Below are positions 6,376 to 8,774 of a stretch of DNA of 8,774 nt, one piece after another. The DNA comes from UBA4615 sp049422085 (GTDB taxonomy: Bacteria; Pseudomonadota; Gammaproteobacteria; Burkholderiales; Burkholderiaceae_E). Under the pieces are notes generated by a model. It had not been told where the DNA came from. It saw only the letters and a list, made by a program, of their open reading frames with translations, and did not search any database. The stretch covers positions 1-8,774 of the forward strand of contig JBMSOD010000132.1 in assembly GCA_049422085.1 (NCBI GenBank), written 5' to 3'. Both the position numbers and the translations under genes were made by a program. Each line of letters begins with the position of its first letter. The stretch's first letter is position 1.

Positions 6376-7554
6376 ATGAATGCATTGCAGGGCACGCGCG
6401 TGCTCGATCTTTCCCATGTCATCGCAGGCCCCACCTGCGGCCACTATCTTGCGCAACTGGGCGCCGAAGTGATCAAGATCGAGGGGCCGCCGCATGGCGA
6501 TGTCTTGCGGGCGGGCAAGCGGGGCATGGTCGATGAGACCGTGAGCGTGGGCTTTGCAACGCTCAATGCGGGCAAGCGGTCGGTTCGGCTTGATCTCAAG
6601 ACCCCTGAAGGGATCGCGGCGCTGCGCAAGCTGGTCGGGAGCGCCGATGTGTTCATCGAGAATTTCCGGCCCGGCACCATGGACCGGCTGGGTCTGGGTG
6701 CCGACGTGATCCGCAGCTGGCGGCCCGACATCGTGCATGTGTCGATCTCGGGCTATGGCCATGAGGGTGAGTGGTCGGGGCGGGGCGCTTACGACCATGT
6801 GGTTCAGGCCGTCACCGGCATGATGTCGCTGCAGGGCGATGAGGGCGATGACCCGGTGAAGGTGGGCTTTCCGGTCATTGATGCGGCGGCCGGCATGGTG
6901 GCTGCTCAGAGTGTGCTGGCGGCTTTGCTCAGGCGGGCCCGTACGGGTGAGGGTGCGAGGCTCGATGTGTCCATGGCGCAGGCGGCGCTGCAGTTGATGC
7001 TCTCGCCAGCCGTGGCGGCTGCCTTTGAGGGTGCAGACCGTCCGAGGCCGGGCAACCGCGGGTTTTCGGGCAGTCCGGGGGCAGCAACCTGGCGTTGCGC
7101 CCAGGGCTGGATTGCCACGGCTGCCAATGTGCCGCGTCAGTTCTCGGCGCTGTGCGAGGCGCTCGGTGTGCCTGAGCTTTTACAGGATGAGGCGCTGCTG
7201 GACGTGGCCGCCCTGCGTGCCGGGGCGGGGTTTGTCGTGGCCCGTGATGCTGCAGGCCTGCATGCCCGTCTGGCTGCGGCCTTCGAGCGTCATGATGCTC
7301 ATGCGCTCGAGGCGCAACTGGCCGCGCGCGGTGTGCCTGCGGCGCGGGTGCGTTCGCTGCATGAGTTTGTGAGCGAGTTCGCGCAGGGCGCGATGATGAC
7401 CGCGCCGGTGAGCTGGACGGACTATCCGGCGGGTCGGGTGCTGTCGCTCGGGCCGGGCTGGAAGACCGATGGCCAGCCGCCTGAAGCGCCTTCGCCTGCG
7501 CCGCGTCTGGGCGCCGACAACGAGGCGCTGTTGGGGCCGGCCCCGAGGGGTTGA
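6376..7554 (+). CDS. CaiB/BaiF-family (class III) CoA transferase
   Basis: 392 residues, normal for the family, which moves CoA between a CoA thioester and a free carboxylic acid in the cytoplasm through an aspartyl-CoA intermediate. The N-terminal Rossmann part shows RVLDLSHVIAGPTCGHYLAQ then LGAEVIKIE (29-37), followed by NAGKRSVRLDLKTPEG and ADVFIENFRPG (91-101), all family hallmarks. The likely catalytic Asp is D169 in GFPVIDAAAGM, followed by the conserved RTGEGARLDVSM strand. ATG 6376 is chosen because GGGG (6367-6370) lies 5 nt upstream and the family motif begins within ten residues. An in-frame ATG at 6322 would add 18 non-conserved residues through the palindrome and has no ribosome site. 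Divergent from the sulfatase and convergent with the MFS gene. The acid substrate cannot be predicted; a racemase of the same superfamily is less likely but not excluded. Confidence 0.93.
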   Translation: MNALQGTRVLDLSHVIAGPTCGHYLAQLGAEVIKIEGPPHGDVLRAGKRGMVDETVSVGFATLNAGKRSVRLDLKTPEGIAALRKLVGSADVFIENFRPGTMDRLGLGADVIRSWRPDIVHVSISGYGHEGEWSGRGAYDHVVQAVTGMMSLQGDEGDDPVKVGFPVIDAAAGMVAAQSVLAALLRRARTGEGARLDVSMAQAALQLMLSPAVAAAFEGADRPRPGNRGFSGSPGAATWRCAQGWIATAANVPRQFSALCEALGVPELLQDEALLDVAALRAGAGFVVARDAAGLHARLAAAFERHDAHALEAQLAARGVPAARVRSLHEFVSEFAQGAMMTAPVSWTDYPAGRVLSLGPGWKTDGQPPEAPSPAPRLGADNEALLGPAPRG

Positions 7555-7560
7555 CCGGCC
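7533..7560. terminator. GC-rich hairpin at the convergent CoA transferase/MFS junction
   Basis: GGCCGG (7535-7540) pairs with CCGGCC (7555-7560), enclosing a nested CCCC-GA-GGGG hairpin (7541-7550). GGGGCCGGCCCC (7533-7544) is also a perfect 12-bp palindrome. The structure spans the CoA transferase stop and reaches the base before the MFS stop, where a shared bidirectional terminator would be expected. There is no T-run, so any termination would rely on structure or Rho. Confidence 0.4.
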
Positions 7561-8774
7561 TCAGGCGGGTCGCTGAGCCGCGGCGGGTGAAGACAGTCGC
7601 CCGATGTAGCCCACACTCAGGGCATTGGCGATCAGCAGCACCTGGAAGACGGCGATGCCCAGCCAGACCCAGGCCGGATGGCCGCCATCCATAAAGGTGC
7701 CAAAAATCGCGGGCGAAATAGCCAGCCCCGTATCCAGACCGGAGTACACCAGCCCATAAACCCGTCCGGTGGCGCCGGGCGGACTTGCCTTGCGTACGAG
7801 CAGGTCGCGCGCCGGGCCGGCTGTGCCGAAGCCCAGGCCCATCAGGGCAAACAGCCCCGGCACCATCCAGCCCGGTGCGGGCGAGAGGGCAATGATCAGG
7901 GACACACAGGCCGCGACCGAAAAGCCCACTGCCACGATGCGTTCGGCATGGTCCGGATTGGAGGCAACGAAGCCGCCGATCAGGGTTCCTCCGGCACTGG
8001 CCAGCATGAATGCGGTCAGGCACAAGGCGACCCAGGCCGTGGGCACCTCATGCAGCAGGCGTGCGGCCTCGGGGCCGAAGGTCTGGATGCCGCCAAAGCC
8101 CAGGGCCGAGGTGAGAAAGAAGGCGAAGCTCAGCCACACGGCGGGCAGTTTCAGGAAGTCCAGGCTTGAGGCAGACCCGGAGCCGCCTGCCGTGGTGTGC
8201 GCCGTGGACGCGGCACCGGAGATCGATGCCGGTGTCGACGCCGGGGCGGGTACGCGGCCGAACAGATCCACGGTCTGACCAGCCAGCAGATGTCGGTGCG
8301 ACCAGACCAGTGCAAAGGCGATCGCGGGCAGGATTCCTGCGGCCAGGACCGCAACGCGCCATTGGGCCAGTCCGGTGATCCCGACCAGAAAGACAGGGGC
8401 GAGCGCCCACCCGAGGCTGCCGGCGATGCCATGCATGGCATAGGCCTTGGCCAGGCGTGGGCCGGTGATGCGGGCGTTGAGGATGGAATAGTCCACCGGA
8501 TGAAAGGGCGCATTGCCCAGCCCGGCCAGCACGCAACCCGCCATCAGCAGGCCATAGGTGGGCGCGCTGGAGATCACCAGGGTCGACAGCATGAAGCTGG
8601 TGAGGGCGCCCAGCATGACCGGGACCGCCCCAATGCGGTCCACCAGAAAACCGGCCAGGGCCTGGCCAACCCCCGAGACCACGAAGAACACGGTCATGAG
8701 CAGGCCGAGTTCGGCATACGAGAGGTCGAAGGCGTCCTTGATCCAGGGAAAGAGCGGCGCGACGATCAGATGAA
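7561..8774 (-). CDS. MFS transporter, N-terminus cut by window edge
   Basis: Major facilitator permease of the inner membrane; 403 residues are in the window and the frame stays open to the edge. The first visible residues, HLIVAPLFPWIKDAFDLSYAELGLL, lie upstream of the Met codon at 8697 and match the usual TM1-TM2 region, so 8697 is not the true start. GQALAGFLVDRIGAVPVML is the MFS motif A between TM2 and TM3. AGLGNAPFHPVDYSILNARI resembles the TM4 segment of fosmidomycin-resistance-like MFS proteins, and GLGFGTAGPARDLLVRKASPP falls in the second half. About 11-12 hydrophobic segments are apparent. A ~30-residue Ala/Ser/Thr/Gly-rich linker (complement of 8161-8253) joins the two halves. Convergent with the CoA transferase, with only 6 nt between stops. 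The substrate is unknown; an organic anion linked to the neighbouring enzymes is possible, but efflux is equally plausible. Confidence 0.9.
   Translation of the reverse strand, partial: HLIVAPLFPWIKDAFDLSYAELGLLMTVFFVVSGVGQALAGFLVDRIGAVPVMLGALTSFMLSTLVISSAPTYGLLMAGCVLAGLGNAPFHPVDYSILNARITGPRLAKAYAMHGIAGSLGWALAPVFLVGITGLAQWRVAVLAAGILPAIAFALVWSHRHLLAGQTVDLFGRVPAPASTPASISGAASTAHTTAGGSGSASSLDFLKLPAVWLSFAFFLTSALGFGGIQTFGPEAARLLHEVPTAWVALCLTAFMLASAGGTLIGGFVASNPDHAERIVAVGFSVAACVSLIIALSPAPGWMVPGLFALMGLGFGTAGPARDLLVRKASPPGATGRVYGLVYSGLDTGLAISPAIFGTFMDGGHPAWVWLGIAVFQVLLIANALSVGYIGRLSSPAAAQRPA

Noticed and set aside
6929..8023. 364-codon minus-strand open frame crossing the CoA transferase and MFS genes
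   Set aside because: It overlaps two secure genes in other frames and its translation is Arg/Pro/Ala-rich, typical of a spurious high-GC frame.
1..8774. Mobile elements, CRISPR arrays, phage genes, tRNA or rRNA
   Set aside because: No transposase or integrase motifs, no terminal repeats with target duplications, no spaced repeats of CRISPR type, and no RNA gene signatures were seen on either strand.

Overview
The window is GC-rich bacterial chromosome with closely packed genes and no mobile elements, tRNA, rRNA or CRISPR. Three gene types together suggest a betaproteobacterium, most likely Burkholderiales: a GTP-type PEP carboxykinase, a Bug/TctC-type periplasmic solute-binding protein, and a CaiB/BaiF CoA transferase. 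This placement is an inference from gene content, not a database match.

Layout. (1) Bases 1-2348, plus strand: the C-terminal part of pckG (cut by the window edge), followed after 27 nt by a 517-residue protein. That protein joins a degenerate anti-sigma-type (RsbW-like) GHKL domain to a GNAT acetyltransferase domain and a further C-terminal region. (2) Bases 2378-6293, minus strand, read right to left: a large arylsulfatase with a lectin-like C-terminal domain, then a Bug solute-binding protein, then a small secreted beta-rich protein of unknown function. A five-unit 10-bp tandem repeat lies in the 132-bp gap between sulfatase and Bug genes. (3) Bases 6376-7554, plus strand: a CaiB/BaiF CoA transferase, divergent from the sulfatase across an 82-bp intergenic region that holds a perfect 6-4-6 palindrome overlapping a candidate sulfatase promoter. 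(4) Bases 7561-8774, minus strand: an MFS permease, convergent with the CoA transferase and cut at its N-terminus by the window edge. No gene-free stretch exceeds about 130 bp.

How the genes may work together. Regions 2-4 look like an accessory catabolic locus. A periplasmic binding protein and/or the MFS permease would capture and import an organic acid or sulfated compound. A cytoplasmic formylglycine sulfatase would remove sulfate, and the CoA transferase would activate the resulting carboxylate as a CoA thioester. The substrate cannot be read from sequence. Region 1 is a separate unit that pairs a gluconeogenic enzyme with a putative acetyltransferase, and a regulatory link is possible but unproven.

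The points most worth a second look are the GHKL-GNAT fusion with eroded nucleotide-binding boxes, the divergent-promoter palindrome, the 10-bp repeat ladder, and the sulfatase/CoA-transferase/transporter combination.
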